Shown here: positions 32,626 to 43,850 of the stretch, piece by piece | How the letters are laid out: each line of letters starts with the position of its first letter | How positions within the stretch are numbered: position 1 is the stretch's first letter | DNA from: VAZQ01 sp963725065 | GTDB taxonomy: Bacteria > Pseudomonadota > Alphaproteobacteria > Rhizobiales > Xanthobacteraceae | Reading direction: 5' to 3' | DNA: 64,000 nt | NCBI GenBank assembly: GCA_963725065.1 | Contig: CAVRXD010000011.1 | Location: 127,382-191,381, forward strand | Translations under genes and position numbers: made by a program | Notes under the pieces: model-generated | Databases searched by the model: none | The model's input: the letters and a program-made list of their open reading frames with translations, nothing else | What the model was told of the DNA's origin: nothing

Positions 32626-33702
32626 GCCCATCGCCAAATGGCGGATGTAATTGACGAATTTTGGTCCGGCGTTGCTGGACTTGTACTGCCCACGGCATTG
32701 ATTCGGGTGCGGCAGCTTTTTCGATCCTGAAATAGGTTGTCCAAACCTATTATACGAATGCCTCGTGGGAATTCGCGGCCCGTTGTGAGTTGTGGATGAC
32801 ATAGCCTGCCCGCACTGATGCTTTAGTTTGGTATGCTGCGGTGGACATTGACGAATTGGCTGCAACGACTGAACATTCTCGCTTGTTTTGAAAGCCAAAC
32901 GCCCAGGCTGAAAACCAATTTAAAACTCCCGCGTCGCGGTTGAAAAATATTTTTTGTCGCGGATCGACGGATCCCGGCACGGTTTGCTTGACAGGCGCCC
33001 GGCGGCCTTTTAGGTACGTGGGTGTGGGGCAGCGCTGTACGGATCGATCGGGAGGATCGGTCACTCAAACGTTTCAGATTGCTCCTGCCGAATAACAAAA
33101 TGCCTTCGAGGCGCTTGCGCTCGATCTCGCGCCCGTAACTCTTTGCAGTCACGTTCCAGGTTCTAACCGAGGGGGATGCTCGTCTTGTCAGCCTACACGA
33201 TCGCGTCCGCTTTTGACGCCATGCCTCGGCTGTTCGGCCAGGCATAGGCGCGCATCTATGCCAGATCGCGATAACGATCCTGGCGCCGATGGGTTCCATC
33301 CCGCGGGCACACCTATAGGTAATTCCCCAACTCACAGGCCTCCGAATCGTTCCGGGGGTGGACAACTATTTTTTGCATATTTCTCTGTTTGCCCCCGCGT
33401 GCGAGCGGGCAATGCGCCGTTCCCGCCCATGGTCCCGCCACCATCGGCGGCGGGTCCCGCAAGGATTTCAACGACATGCGCCGGCAGGCGCGCCCCGTTG
33501 AATATGGGTCGCCCGGCCGCAGGTTCCAACGATGACAGGCTTTATCGCCTAACGACGCCGGCCAGAGCTCCCGGCGCCATCCCCGATGCCGCAGCGGCGT
33601 TGGGGCCTCACTCATGAAAAGCAACCAGCCGTAGCAACTCCTTCGTCCCTCTCCCGAGGGCAAGGACGCGTGAAAAATTCCCGGGCTAAAGGAGAAAACT
33701 CA

Positions 33703-36700
33703 GTGGCAACTTTGACCGTCGGACTTGGTGGCACCTACTCCACGATTCAGGCTGCGGTCGACGCAGCGGGGAACGGTGACACGATCGAGATCGCCGCGGG
33801 GACCTATCGCGAGCAGGTGACGGTCGACGGCAAGAACATCACTATTCACGGCGCCGGGAGCGGCCAGACCATCATCGAGGCACCGGATGCGGCGTCGCTC
33901 GTGTCCAACGCTTCGGATTCCAACGCGCCCCGGCAGACCAAATACGCGGTCGTCACGGTCAAGGGTGACGCCGACGTCACGATCGCAGGCGTGACCGTCG
34001 ATGGGCGCGACCAGGCCAGCATTCCGAATCCGCCGACCAATTACGACTTTATGGCTATCTACGTGCTCAATTCCGATGCCCACATCGACGGTGTCGTCGC
34101 GAAGGGTGCCGACGAACTGGCCGGCGCCGACGTCTCCGGCATCCAGCGCAACCACGCGATCCTGGCCACCAGTCACGACGCCGCCCATGGCGGCACCGGC
34201 GCTCACACGGTCGAGATCGAGAACTCGACCGTCAGCGGTTTCCAGAAGACCGGCATTTTCGTCAACGGATCGACGCTGACGGCCAACATCCACGACAACA
34301 CCATCGTCGGCACCCATACCGCCAACACGGCACAAAACGGCATCCAGGTCGGGTCGCTGTTCGGCGTCGTCGGCGACGGCGACTTCAGCGGCACGCACGC
34401 CACCATCGACCACAACACCATCACCGACATCGGCAATAGCGGCCCTGCCGGCAGCGCAAGCGGCATCATCGTCTTCAGCGGCGATGCCAGCACCGTATCC
34501 ATCACCAACAACACCCTGACCGGCTGGGCCGCCCCGCAGGCTAATGGCAACAGCGGCATCACCTTTGTCGATTCCAACGGCGGCGCCGTCACCGGCAATA
34601 CGATCTCCGGCTTCGACGCCGGACTCAACGTGCTTGACCAGTTCGGCGGCACCCTCCACACGCCCGTCTCTCATTCCGGCAATATTTATAACAACGACGT
34701 CGTCAACATCGCTCTGGAACCGAACCCAGCCGGCACCACCGGGCTGACCTTTTCGGGATCGGAGGGCCACGACGAGCTCACCGGCAATGCCGGTGCCGAC
34801 ACGCTGTCCGGCCTCGGCGGCAACGACGCGATCGTCGGCGGCAGCGGGACTGACACCGCGGCCTATACCGCCACGATCAGCACCTCCGGCATCACCGACG
34901 ACGGCGCCGGCCACTTCGTGGTGGCGACCGGCGGCAGCGAAGGCACCGACACGCTCTCCGGCGTCGAGAAGATCGACGGCGCCGGCAGCCACAACATCCT
35001 GCTCGTCGGCAACGGCGGCTACGCCACCATCCAGGCCGCGGTCAACGCAGCGGCTGACGGCGACACTATCGAGATCGCGGCCGGCACCTACACCGAAGAC
35101 GTGACCATCACCGGCAAGGCCCTCACCATCGACGGCGTCGAGAACGGCAGCGCCAACAGCGTCACCCTCAACGGCCAGGTCACCGTTGCCGGCACGCTCA
35201 ACGGCGCGTTCGCGATCACCGATCTCAACATCAATGCCACCGGCAAGGACTACGGCGTCCGTGTCACGGCCAATTCCACCGCATTTGCCGGCTCAGTGAC
35301 GCTCGACGACGTGTCGATCTCCAACGCCAAGCAGGACGGCTTCGCCTATATCCGTGTTGGCAACGAGTCGATCCCGCGGCTGGGCGACACGATCGGCGCG
35401 GTGTCGATCCTCAACAGCCAGTTCCATAACAACGCGACCGCGAGCAGCCCGGCAAGCGGCCGCGCCGACATCCTGCTGTTCGGATACAACCAGGACCTGA
35501 CCATCACCAATGTCGTCATCGATACGCCCGGCGCCTTCGCGCAGAAGGCGATCCAGATGCGCGGTATCGAGGACGTTGGCAACGTCGTCAACGTGGGCCC
35601 GTACCACCAGGCCGGCGACGTCGCGATCAACAACCTGACGATCACCGGCGCCTATGGCCAGGACGTCATGGCATTCTACCGGATCGCCGGTTTCGACAGC
35701 TTCACCGGGGCCAACAACAGCGTGAACGTCACGCGGTCCGTGAACGCGAGCTCGAACGCGACGCTCGAGCCCTGGGCCGTCATCAACATGGACGAGGTCG
35801 GCGGCTCGATCGATCTGAGCTCGTTCTTCTCGTCCGCCTCCAATCTGGCCTCGGCCAACGGCGGGCCGGGCGTGCCGTCGTGGATCGCCACCCTGCAGGG
35901 GCTGGGCGGCAACGAGATCTTCATTGGGACGTCCGGCACCGACACGCTCGTCGGCCGCGGTGGCAACGACATCCTCGACGGCGGCGCGGGTGCCGACGCC
36001 ATGCAGGGCGGTGCCGGCAACGACACCTATCTGGTCGACAACGCCGGCGACGTGGTGATGGAAAATGCCAGCGAAGGCACCGACCTGGTGCAGTCGACGG
36101 TGAGCTTCACCCTCGGCACCAACGTCGACAACCTGACCCTGACCGGCAGCGGCAACATCAACGGTACCGGCAACGGCGACGCCAACGTCATCACCGGCAA
36201 CAGCGGCAACAACACCCTCGATGGCGGCGTAGGCGCGGACACGCTGACCGGCGGCGATGGCAACGACACCTACGTGGTCGACAACGCCGGCGACGTGGTG
36301 ACGGAAGCCGCCACCGTGGGCAGCGGCACCGACACGGTGCAGTCGTCGATCAGCTACACGCTCGGCGCCAATGTCGAGAACCTGACCCTGACCGGCAGCG
36401 GCAACATCAACGGCACCGGCAACGGCGACGCCAACGTCATCACCGGCAACACCGGCAACACCGGCAACAACATCCTCATCGGCGGCGGCAGCAACGATAC
36501 CCTCGTCGGCGGCGCCGGCACCGATACCGCGTCCTACACCGGCACGCTGACCGCGGCCAGTATCACGGCGGTCGCCGATGTTGACGCGTCGACGCCCGGA
36601 AACCAGGCCGGCTGGCAGGTGGTCGCGTCGGGCGGGCAGGGCACCGACATTCTCTCCGGCGTCGAGAAGGTCACCGACGGCACCGGCCACAGCTTCCTTC

Positions 36701-38712
36701 TGGTCGGCAGCGGCGGCTTCGCCACCATCCAGGAGGCGATCAACGCGGCGGTCGCGGGCGATACCGTACTCGTCGCCAACGGCAGCTACACCGAGAACGT
36801 GACGCTCAAGAGTGGCGTCAGCCTGAGCGGCCAGTCCGAGGCGGGCGTCGTGATCCACGGCACCATGCTCACGCCGGCGTCGTTCGACAACGCCACTGTC
36901 AGCAATCTGACAGTGCAGAACGTCGGCGACACCATGCTGCTCGACATGCGCGCGACCAGCGAGATCACCGACGCGGTGTTCGACCACGTCACCTTCAGCC
37001 TGTCCGGCGACTTCACCGGTGCTGTTCCGATCGGCAATGGCCAGATCAGCGGCTCGATCGCGATCCACGACGGCGGGGATGCCGGCCAGGCCGGCCTGAC
37101 CTTCCAGCACGTGACGATGGCGAGCAACAACCACCTCGCCGGCAGCACGGCCTTCGTCTTCACGACGACCGACAGCATCGGCGGCGCCAAGATGGTGCTC
37201 GACGATGTGACGCTCACCGGCACGGCCGCTGCGGGCGGTCTCGGCGCGCAGTGGAACATGACGAACGGCACCGGCAGGGCTGCCGTCGACATCGTCAACT
37301 CGCATACCAGCGGCGGCGGAAACTTCTACGTCTCGGGCTTCGACGGCGTCACCGTCCAGGGCAACACCTTCGACGGCCAGGGTCTGGCGCTCAACGGCGT
37401 CGACCATGCGACCGTCACCGGCAATACCTTCCAGAACATCGGCGATACCTTCACCGCCAACGGCACCCAGCACCGTGGCCTCGTAATCGAGGATGCGTGG
37501 GGAACCGATGGCGTCTCCCACATCACGGTCACCGGCAATACCTTCAACAACATCACGGCGGTCGACGGTGGCATCGCCTTCCAGCGCTTCACCGACGGTT
37601 CGCCGGCCAACACCGCGACGATCGATCGGCTGAACGACGTCAACATCCACGACAACAGCTTCACCGGCCTCGGTGCCGGGGTGAATCCGGTCTATGTGAA
37701 TCCGGACTATTTCGGCGCCGGTGCGGTGCTGCCTGCGGCTTTCCATGACGCCCAGCTCATCATCGGTACATCAGGTGCCGACATCATCGTTGACGCCAGC
37801 ACCGGCGCGAACGCGATCTTCGCCGGTGCAGGGGACGATTCCGTCACCGGTGGTGTCGGCGACGATTCCATCTCCGGCGGCGCGGGCAATGACACGCTTG
37901 ACGGCGGGACCGGCGTTGACACGATGAGCGGCGGTACCGGCAACGACAGCTACGTCGTCGACAATGCCGGCGACGTGGTGACGGAGGCGCTCAACGAGGG
38001 CACCGAAACGGTGCAGTCGTCGATCACCTACACGCTCGGCGCCAATGTCGAGAACCTGACCCTCACTGGCAGCGCCAACATCAACGGTACCGGCAATGGC
38101 GACGCCAACGTCATCACCGGCAACAGCGGCAACAACACGCTCGACGGCGGCGTCGGCGCCGACACCATGGTGGGCGGCCTTGGCAACGACACCTACGTCG
38201 TCGACAACGCCGGCGACGTGGTCACGGAGGCGCTCAACGCGGGCACCGACACGGTACAGTCGTCGATCAGCTTCACGCTCGGCGCCAATGTCGAGAACCT
38301 GACCCTGACCGGCAGCGCCAACATCAATGGCACCGGCAACGGCGACGCCAACGTCATCACCGGCAACAGCGGCGAACAACACGCTCGACGGCGGGGTCGG
38401 CGCCGACACCATGGTCGGCGGCCTCGGCAACGACACCTACGTGGTCGACAATGCCGGCGACGTGGTCACCGAAGCGCTCAACGCGGGCACCGACACGGTG
38501 CAGTCATCGGTCAGCTACACGCTCGGCGCCAATGTCGAGAACCTGACCCTGACCGGCAGCGCCAACATCAACGGCACCGGCAACAGCCTCGACAACGTCA
38601 TCACCGGCAACAGCGGCGCCAACGTCCTCAACGGCGGCGCCGGCGCCGACACGATGAGCGGCGGCGCCGGCAACGACACCTATATCGTCGACAATGCCGG
38701 CGACGTCGGTGA
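33703..38712 (+). CDS. Giant beta-helix/RTX secreted protein, N-terminal reading (frame breaks near 38374)
   Basis: Type I secretion substrate. As read the frame gives about 1,669 residues; with the shifts corrected it continues to 44094 (about 3,460 residues). Order: a right-handed beta-helix (residues 1-340) opening with YSTIQAAVDAAGNGDTIEIA, a short RTX block (about 351-385, NAGADTLSGLGGNDAIVGG), a second beta-helix (about 435-725), RTX units, a third beta-helix (about 1000-1350), then an RTX array. There is no N-terminal signal peptide, as expected for this route. GTG 33703 has GGAG eight bases ahead; the longer frame from 33586 lacks a site. Exporter genes follow at 44398. Modular order recalls AlgE C5-epimerases, but their YG(F/V)DPH motif is absent. 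The last ~112 codons after 38374 are out of frame. Likely role: calcium-folded adhesin or polysaccharide-binding matrix protein. Confidence 0.8.
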   Translation: MATLTVGLGGTYSTIQAAVDAAGNGDTIEIAAGTYREQVTVDGKNITIHGAGSGQTIIEAPDAASLVSNASDSNAPRQTKYAVVTVKGDADVTIAGVTVDGRDQASIPNPPTNYDFMAIYVLNSDAHIDGVVAKGADELAGADVSGIQRNHAILATSHDAAHGGTGAHTVEIENSTVSGFQKTGIFVNGSTLTANIHDNTIVGTHTANTAQNGIQVGSLFGVVGDGDFSGTHATIDHNTITDIGNSGPAGSASGIIVFSGDASTVSITNNTLTGWAAPQANGNSGITFVDSNGGAVTGNTISGFDAGLNVLDQFGGTLHTPVSHSGNIYNNDVVNIALEPNPAGTTGLTFSGSEGHDELTGNAGADTLSGLGGNDAIVGGSGTDTAAYTATISTSGITDDGAGHFVVATGGSEGTDTLSGVEKIDGAGSHNILLVGNGGYATIQAAVNAAADGDTIEIAAGTYTEDVTITGKALTIDGVENGSANSVTLNGQVTVAGTLNGAFAITDLNINATGKDYGVRVTANSTAFAGSVTLDDVSISNAKQDGFAYIRVGNESIPRLGDTIGAVSILNSQFHNNATASSPASGRADILLFGYNQDLTITNVVIDTPGAFAQKAIQMRGIEDVGNVVNVGPYHQAGDVAINNLTITGAYGQDVMAFYRIAGFDSFTGANNSVNVTRSVNASSNATLEPWAVINMDEVGGSIDLSSFFSSASNLASANGGPGVPSWIATLQGLGGNEIFIGTSGTDTLVGRGGNDILDGGAGADAMQGGAGNDTYLVDNAGDVVMENASEGTDLVQSTVSFTLGTNVDNLTLTGSGNINGTGNGDANVITGNSGNNTLDGGVGADTLTGGDGNDTYVVDNAGDVVTEAATVGSGTDTVQSSISYTLGANVENLTLTGSGNINGTGNGDANVITGNTGNTGNNILIGGGSNDTLVGGAGTDTASYTGTLTAASITAVADVDASTPGNQAGWQVVASGGQGTDILSGVEKVTDGTGHSFLLVGSGGFATIQEAINAAVAGDTVLVANGSYTENVTLKSGVSLSGQSEAGVVIHGTMLTPASFDNATVSNLTVQNVGDTMLLDMRATSEITDAVFDHVTFSLSGDFTGAVPIGNGQISGSIAIHDGGDAGQAGLTFQHVTMASNNHLAGSTAFVFTTTDSIGGAKMVLDDVTLTGTAAAGGLGAQWNMTNGTGRAAVDIVNSHTSGGGNFYVSGFDGVTVQGNTFDGQGLALNGVDHATVTGNTFQNIGDTFTANGTQHRGLVIEDAWGTDGVSHITVTGNTFNNITAVDGGIAFQRFTDGSPANTATIDRLNDVNIHDNSFTGLGAGVNPVYVNPDYFGAGAVLPAAFHDAQLIIGTSGADIIVDASTGANAIFAGAGDDSVTGGVGDDSISGGAGNDTLDGGTGVDTMSGGTGNDSYVVDNAGDVVTEALNEGTETVQSSITYTLGANVENLTLTGSANINGTGNGDANVITGNSGNNTLDGGVGADTMVGGLGNDTYVVDNAGDVVTEALNAGTDTVQSSISFTLGANVENLTLTGSANINGTGNGDANVITGNSGEQHARRRGRRRHHGRRPRQRHLRGRQCRRRGHRSAQRGHRHGAVIGQLHARRQCREPDPDRQRQHQRHRQQPRQRHHRQQRRQRPQRRRRRRHDERRRRQRHLYRRQCRRRR

Positions 38713-41700
38713 CGGAGGCCGCTCGACGACGGCACCGACACGGTGCAGTCGTCGATCACCTTCACGCTCGGCGCCAATGTCGAGAACCTGACTCTGACCG
38801 GCAGCGCCAACATCAACGGCACCGGCAACGGCGCTCGCCAACGTCATCACCGGCAACAGCGGCAACAACATCCTCGACGGCGGGGCCGGCGCCGACACCA
38901 TGATCGGCGGCACCGGCAACGACACCTACGTCGTCGACGATCGCCGGCGACGTGGTGACGGAGGCGTTCAACGAGGGCACCGACACGGTGCAGTCGTCGA
39001 TCAGCCTACACGCTCGGCGCCAACGTCGAGAACCTGATCCTGACCGGCAGCGCCAATATCAACGGCACCGGCAACGGCCTCGCCAACACCATCACCGGCA
39101 ACGGCGGCGACAACGCACTCGATGGCGGCGTCGGCGCCGACACCATGATCGGCGGCGCCGGCAACGACACCTACATCGTCGACAACGCCGGCGACGTGGC
39201 GATCGGAGGCGCTCAATGAGGGCACCGACACTGGTGCAGTCGTCGATCAGCTTCACGCTCGGCGCCGAATGTCGAGAACCTGACCCTGACCGGCGCCGGC
39301 AACATCAACGGCACCGGCAACGGCCTCGCCAACGTCATCACCGGCAACAGCGGCAACAACCTGCTCGACGGCGGCGCCGGCGCCGACACCATGGTCGGCG
39401 GCCTCGGCAACGACACCTATGTCGTCGACGACGCCGGCGACGTGGTCGCGGAAGCGCCCCTCGAGGGCACCGATCTGGTGCAGTCGTCGATCAGCTACAC
39501 GCTCGGCAACAACGTCGAGAACCTGACGCTGACCGGCAGCGCCAACATCAACGGCCTCGGCAACGCTCTCGCCAACGTGCTCATCGGCAATAGTGGCGAC
39601 AACTCGCTCGATGGCATTACCGGGGCCGACACCATGGTGGGCGGCGCCGGCAACGATTTCTACCGGGTCGACGACGTCGGCGACGTGGTCACCGAGTTGC
39701 TCAACGAAGGCACCGACACCGTGCAGTCGTCGATCAGCTACACGCTCAGCGCCAATGTCGAGAACCTGACCCTGACTGGCAGCGCCAACTTCAGCGGTAC
39801 CGGCAACGGGCTCGACAACGTCATCATCGGCAATATCGGTGACAACGTCCTCACCGGCGGCCTGGGCAACGATACGCTCGATGGCGGCTTGGGCGCCGAC
39901 ACCATGGTCGGCGGCACCGGCAACGACACCTACATCGTCAATGTCGCCGGCGATGTGGTGACGGAGGCGCTCAACGAAGGCACCGACACGGTGCGGTCCT
40001 CGATCGCCTACACGCTCGGCGCCAATGTCGAGAACCTGACCCTGACCGGCAGCGGCAACATCGCTGGCACCGGCAACGAGCTCGCCAACGTCATCGCCGG
40101 CAACAGCGGCAACAACCTGCTCGACGGCGGGACCGGCGCCGACACCGCCGTGTACACGACCACGCTTGCGCTCGCGGACGTCGTTTTCAACGCTCCCGCC
40201 GGCACCTGGACGGTCACCGGCGGTAGCGCCGGCGGCAACGACACGCTATCGGGCATCGAGTTCATCCAGCATGCCGGCGGGCGTTTCGTGCTCATCGATC
40301 CCGACGTTGCCCATGGCGGCTTCGTCGACCTGCAGGCGGCGATCGATGCCGGTGCCTTTACGCAGCCCGGCGACACGATCCTGTTCGCCACGGCGCCCAC
40401 GGCTCCACTCGACATCGAGCTGAGCACGGACGACGATCTCGACTTCACCATTCCGTACAATGTGGACACCACGGTCAAGGTCACCGGCACCGGCACCGCG
40501 CATGTCACCACCGGTTCCGGCGACGACTTCATCGTCACCGGTTCCGGCGCCGACACGATCCACACCGGAGGCGGCAACGACATCGTCCAGGCTGGCGGCG
40601 GCGACGACGAGATCGTCGGCGGACAGGGCGGCGGCGATGACATCTATGACGGCGGCAGCGGCGACAACACCGTCAGCTATCCGTCGGCCACCAACAGCAT
40701 CACGGTTGATCTCAGGCTCGACGACCGCTCGGAGCAGGCGGCAAACGGCGGCGGCACGATCGGCGACCTCTTGGAATCCGCCGAGCCTCCGTACGATCCG
40801 GATCTGCAGGTTGGCTACGCGCAAGGCGTCGACATCGGCACCGACGTGCTGATCAACATCCAGAACGTCAACGGCGGCGCCGGCAACGACACCATCTTCG
40901 GCAACGACAACGCCAACATCATCAGCGGCGCTGGCGGCAACGACACCATCGATGCCGGCGCTGGCGACGACACCATCCTCTACACCGTCGGCGACGGCGT
41001 CGACATCATCGACGGCGGCGCCAACACCCCCGACGGTGACACGTTGGCGGTGTCGGGAACCGCTGGCGACGACATCATCGACGTCGTCCTCGACGTCTCT
41101 GGCGTCGTCTCCTCGATCGAGGGCATGACGCCGGACAACGTGGAGGTCTACACGGTTGACGGACTCGGACAAGGCGCGAACGGCGACACGCTCAGCTATG
41201 CCGGCACCACCGCGTTCGGCGTGACCGTCGATCTCGGCGCCGTCACTCCCACGGCAGACGGCTTCGCGTCTGTGGCCGGCATCGAGAACGTGGTCGGCGG
41301 CAGCCTCGGCGACTCGCTCACAGGCAACAGCGGCAACAACACGCTCGACGGCGGCCTCGGGGCCGACACCCTGGTCGGCGGTGCGGGCAATGACACCTAC
41401 TTTGTCGACGACGTCGGCGACGGGGTGACGGAGGCCCTCAACGAAGGCACCGACACGGTGCAGTCGTCCATCGGTTACGTGCTCGGGGGCAATGTCGAGA
41501 ACCTGACGCTGACCGGCGCCGGCAACATCAACGGCACCGGCAACGAGCTCGCCAACACGATCACCGGCAACAGCGGCAACAACAGGCTCGACGGCGACAC
41601 CGGCGCCGACACCATGATCGGCGGCCTCGGCAACGACACCTACGTCGTCGACGATGCCGGCGACGTAGTGACGGAAGGTGCCAGCGCAGGCACCGACACG

Positions 41701-43850
41701 GTGGAGTCGTCGATCGGCTACGTGCTCGGGGCCGATCTCGAGAACCTGACCTTGACCGGCAGCGCCAATATCAACGGCACCGGCAACAGCGCCGACAACA
41801 CGCTCGTCGGCAATATCGGGGACAACACCCTCGACGGCGGCGTCGGCGCCGACAGCATGAGCGGCGGTGCCGGCAACGACACCTACGTCGTCGACAATGC
41901 CGGAGATACGGTCACGGAACTCTCCGGCGAGGGAACCGACCTGGTGCAGTCGTCGGTCAGCTTCACGCTCGGCGCCAATGTCGACAACCTGACCCTGACC
42001 GGCAGCGCCAACATCGATGGCACCGGCAACGGCGACGTCAACGCCATCATTGGCAACAGCGGCAACAATACGCTCGACGGCGGCGCCGGCGCCGACACCA
42101 TGACCGGCGGTGCCGGCAATGACACCTACGTCGTCGACGATGTCGGCGACGTGGTGGTCGAGGGTGCCAGCGAGGGCATCGACACCGTACGGACGTCGGT
42201 CAGCTACACGTTGACGGCCAACGTCGAGAATCTGATCTTGACCGGCAACGGCAACATCAGTGCCAACGGCAACGGCTTCGCCAACTCGATCACCGGCAAC
42301 AGCGGCGACAACACGCTCGACGGCGGCGCCGGCCCCGTCACCATGACCGGCGGCCTGGGCAACGACACCTACGTGGTCGACAACGTCGGCGACGTGGTCG
42401 TCGAGCTCGCCAACCAGGGCACGGATACCGTGCAGTCCTCGTTCAGCTACACGCTCGGGGCCAATGTCGAGAACCTGACCCTGACGGGCGCGCTGGCGAT
42501 CGACGGCACCGGCGACGGCGGCGCCAACTTCATCACCGGCAACAGCGCCGCCAATACCCTGAGCGGTCTCGCCGGCGACGACGTGCTGGACGGCGGCTTA
42601 GGCGATGACACTCTGATCGGCGGCCTGGGCGATGACATGTATGTCGTCGACAGCATCAACGACGTGGTGGTCGAGAATGTGGGCGAAGGCACCGACATGG
42701 TGGATGCGTCGATCCATTACCGGCTCGGGGCGAACTTTGAAAACCTGATGCTGCTCGGCAGCGCCGACCTGCAGGGCTACGGCAACGCCGATGCCAACCA
42801 GCTCACCGGCAATGCCGGAAACAATCTGCTCGACGGCGGTGTCGGCGCCGACCTGATGCACGGCGGCTTGGGCAACGACGTCTTCTTCGCCGACGATGCC
42901 AGCGACGTTGCGACGGAGAATGTGGGCGAGGGCAACGACACCGTGTTCTCGACCGCCCACATGAGGCTCTCGGCGAACGTGGAGAACCTGGTCCTGCAAG
43001 GCAGCGCCGATCTGCAGGGCTACGGCAACAGCGAGAACAATGTGCTCTACGGCAACGCCGGCAGCAATCTGCTCATCGGCGGCGTCGGCGTCGACATCAT
43101 GCTCGGCGGAGCCGGCAGCGACGTGTACTTCGTCGACAATGCCAACGACATCGTGTTCGAGAACGCGAACGAGGGCGCCGATGTGGTCCTTTCGACGGCT
43201 CACTTCCGGCTGTCGGACAACGTGGAGGCCCTGGTCCTCCAGGGCAACGCCGATCTGCAGGGCTACGGCAACAGCGATGCCAACGTCCTCTTCGGCAACG
43301 CCGGCAACAACATCCTCAACGGCGAGGGCGGGGCCGACGCGATGGTCGGCGGCGCCGGCAACGACATCTACTTCGTCGACAATGCCAGCGACGCCGTGTT
43401 CGAGAACCCCGGCGAAGGCACCGATGCGGTGTTCTCAACGGCTCACTTCCGGTTGACGGACAACGTGGAAACCCTGGTCCTGCAAGGGAGTGCCAACCTC
43501 CAGGGCTACGGCAATGCCGGCGCCAACACGCTCTACGGCAACTCCGGCAACAATCTGCTCAACGGCGAGGGCGGTGCCGATCGTATGGTCGGGGGAGCCG
43601 GCAACGACACCTACTTCGTCGACAACATCGGCGACATCGTTCTCGAGGCCCTCAACGACGGCACCGATGCGGTATTTTCCACGATCGACTACACGCTGAC
43701 GGCGAATGTGGAAACGTTGGTGCTGCAGGGAATCGGCGACCTGACCGGCACCGGCAACGCCCTGAGCAATACCCTCCATGGCAACGCCGGCAACAATACG
43801 CTCAATGGCGGAGCGGGTGCCGACCTGCTCGTGGGTAACGCCGGCAACGA
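35990..43850 (+). repeat. About 21 RTX repeat units of 243 bases (81 residues)
   Basis: The unit runs GGAGADTM.GG.GNDTYVVD, then NAGDVVTEALNEGTDTVQSS, then ITFTLGANVENLTLTGSANI, then NGTGNG..NVITGNSGNNTL. Starts of the GNDTY block recur near 36010, 36253, 37936, 38179, 38422, 38668, 38912, 39158, 39404, 39650, 39919, then 41389 to 42361 at 243-base steps, and variants to 43847. Interruptions are the third beta-helix (about 36500-37750) and a segment at 40150-41290. GGxGxD nonapeptides bind calcium in such proteins. Confidence 0.88.
38374..39267 (+). other. Cluster of nine single-base insertions in the RTX array
   Basis: Comparison with neighbouring repeat units shows one extra base at about 38374, 38707, 38720, 38833, 38942, 39006, 39203, 39232 and 39267. 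Between them the consensus protein is intact in successive frames (1, 2, 3, 1, 2, 3, 1, 2, 3 and back to 1). Nine insertions restore the original frame, which then stays open to 44094. Confidence 0.88.

Larger units (their letters stand above)
32379..33702 (+). other. 1.3-kb intergenic region with repeats, lower GC, no convincing gene
   Basis: Between ugd and the giant surface-protein gene I find no open frame with recognisable protein character on either strand. The stretch is visibly richer in A+T than its neighbours. It holds a palindrome GTGGGCAAgggTTGCCCAC (32465-32483) and two pairs of short direct repeats listed separately. It may be a long regulatory region or the remains of a mobile element. 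The last bases give the GGAG ribosome site at 33691-33694. Confidence 0.5.

Noticed and set aside
32823..33365. 180-residue open frame on the minus strand in the intergenic region
   Set aside because: Low-complexity Arg/Ser-rich protein with no family resemblance and no ribosome site.
35293..37746. 817-residue open frame on the minus strand inside the RTX gene
   Set aside because: It is an antisense shadow created by the biased codons of the RTX repeats; no recognisable domain or start site.
33703..40100. AlgE-type mannuronan C5-epimerase
   Set aside because: The module order fits, but the catalytic YG(F/V)DPH motif is not seen in any beta-helix module.
35990..43850. CRISPR array or non-coding satellite
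   Set aside because: The periodic DNA is explained by 81-residue protein repeats in an open frame; there are no short repeats with unique spacers and no cas genes.
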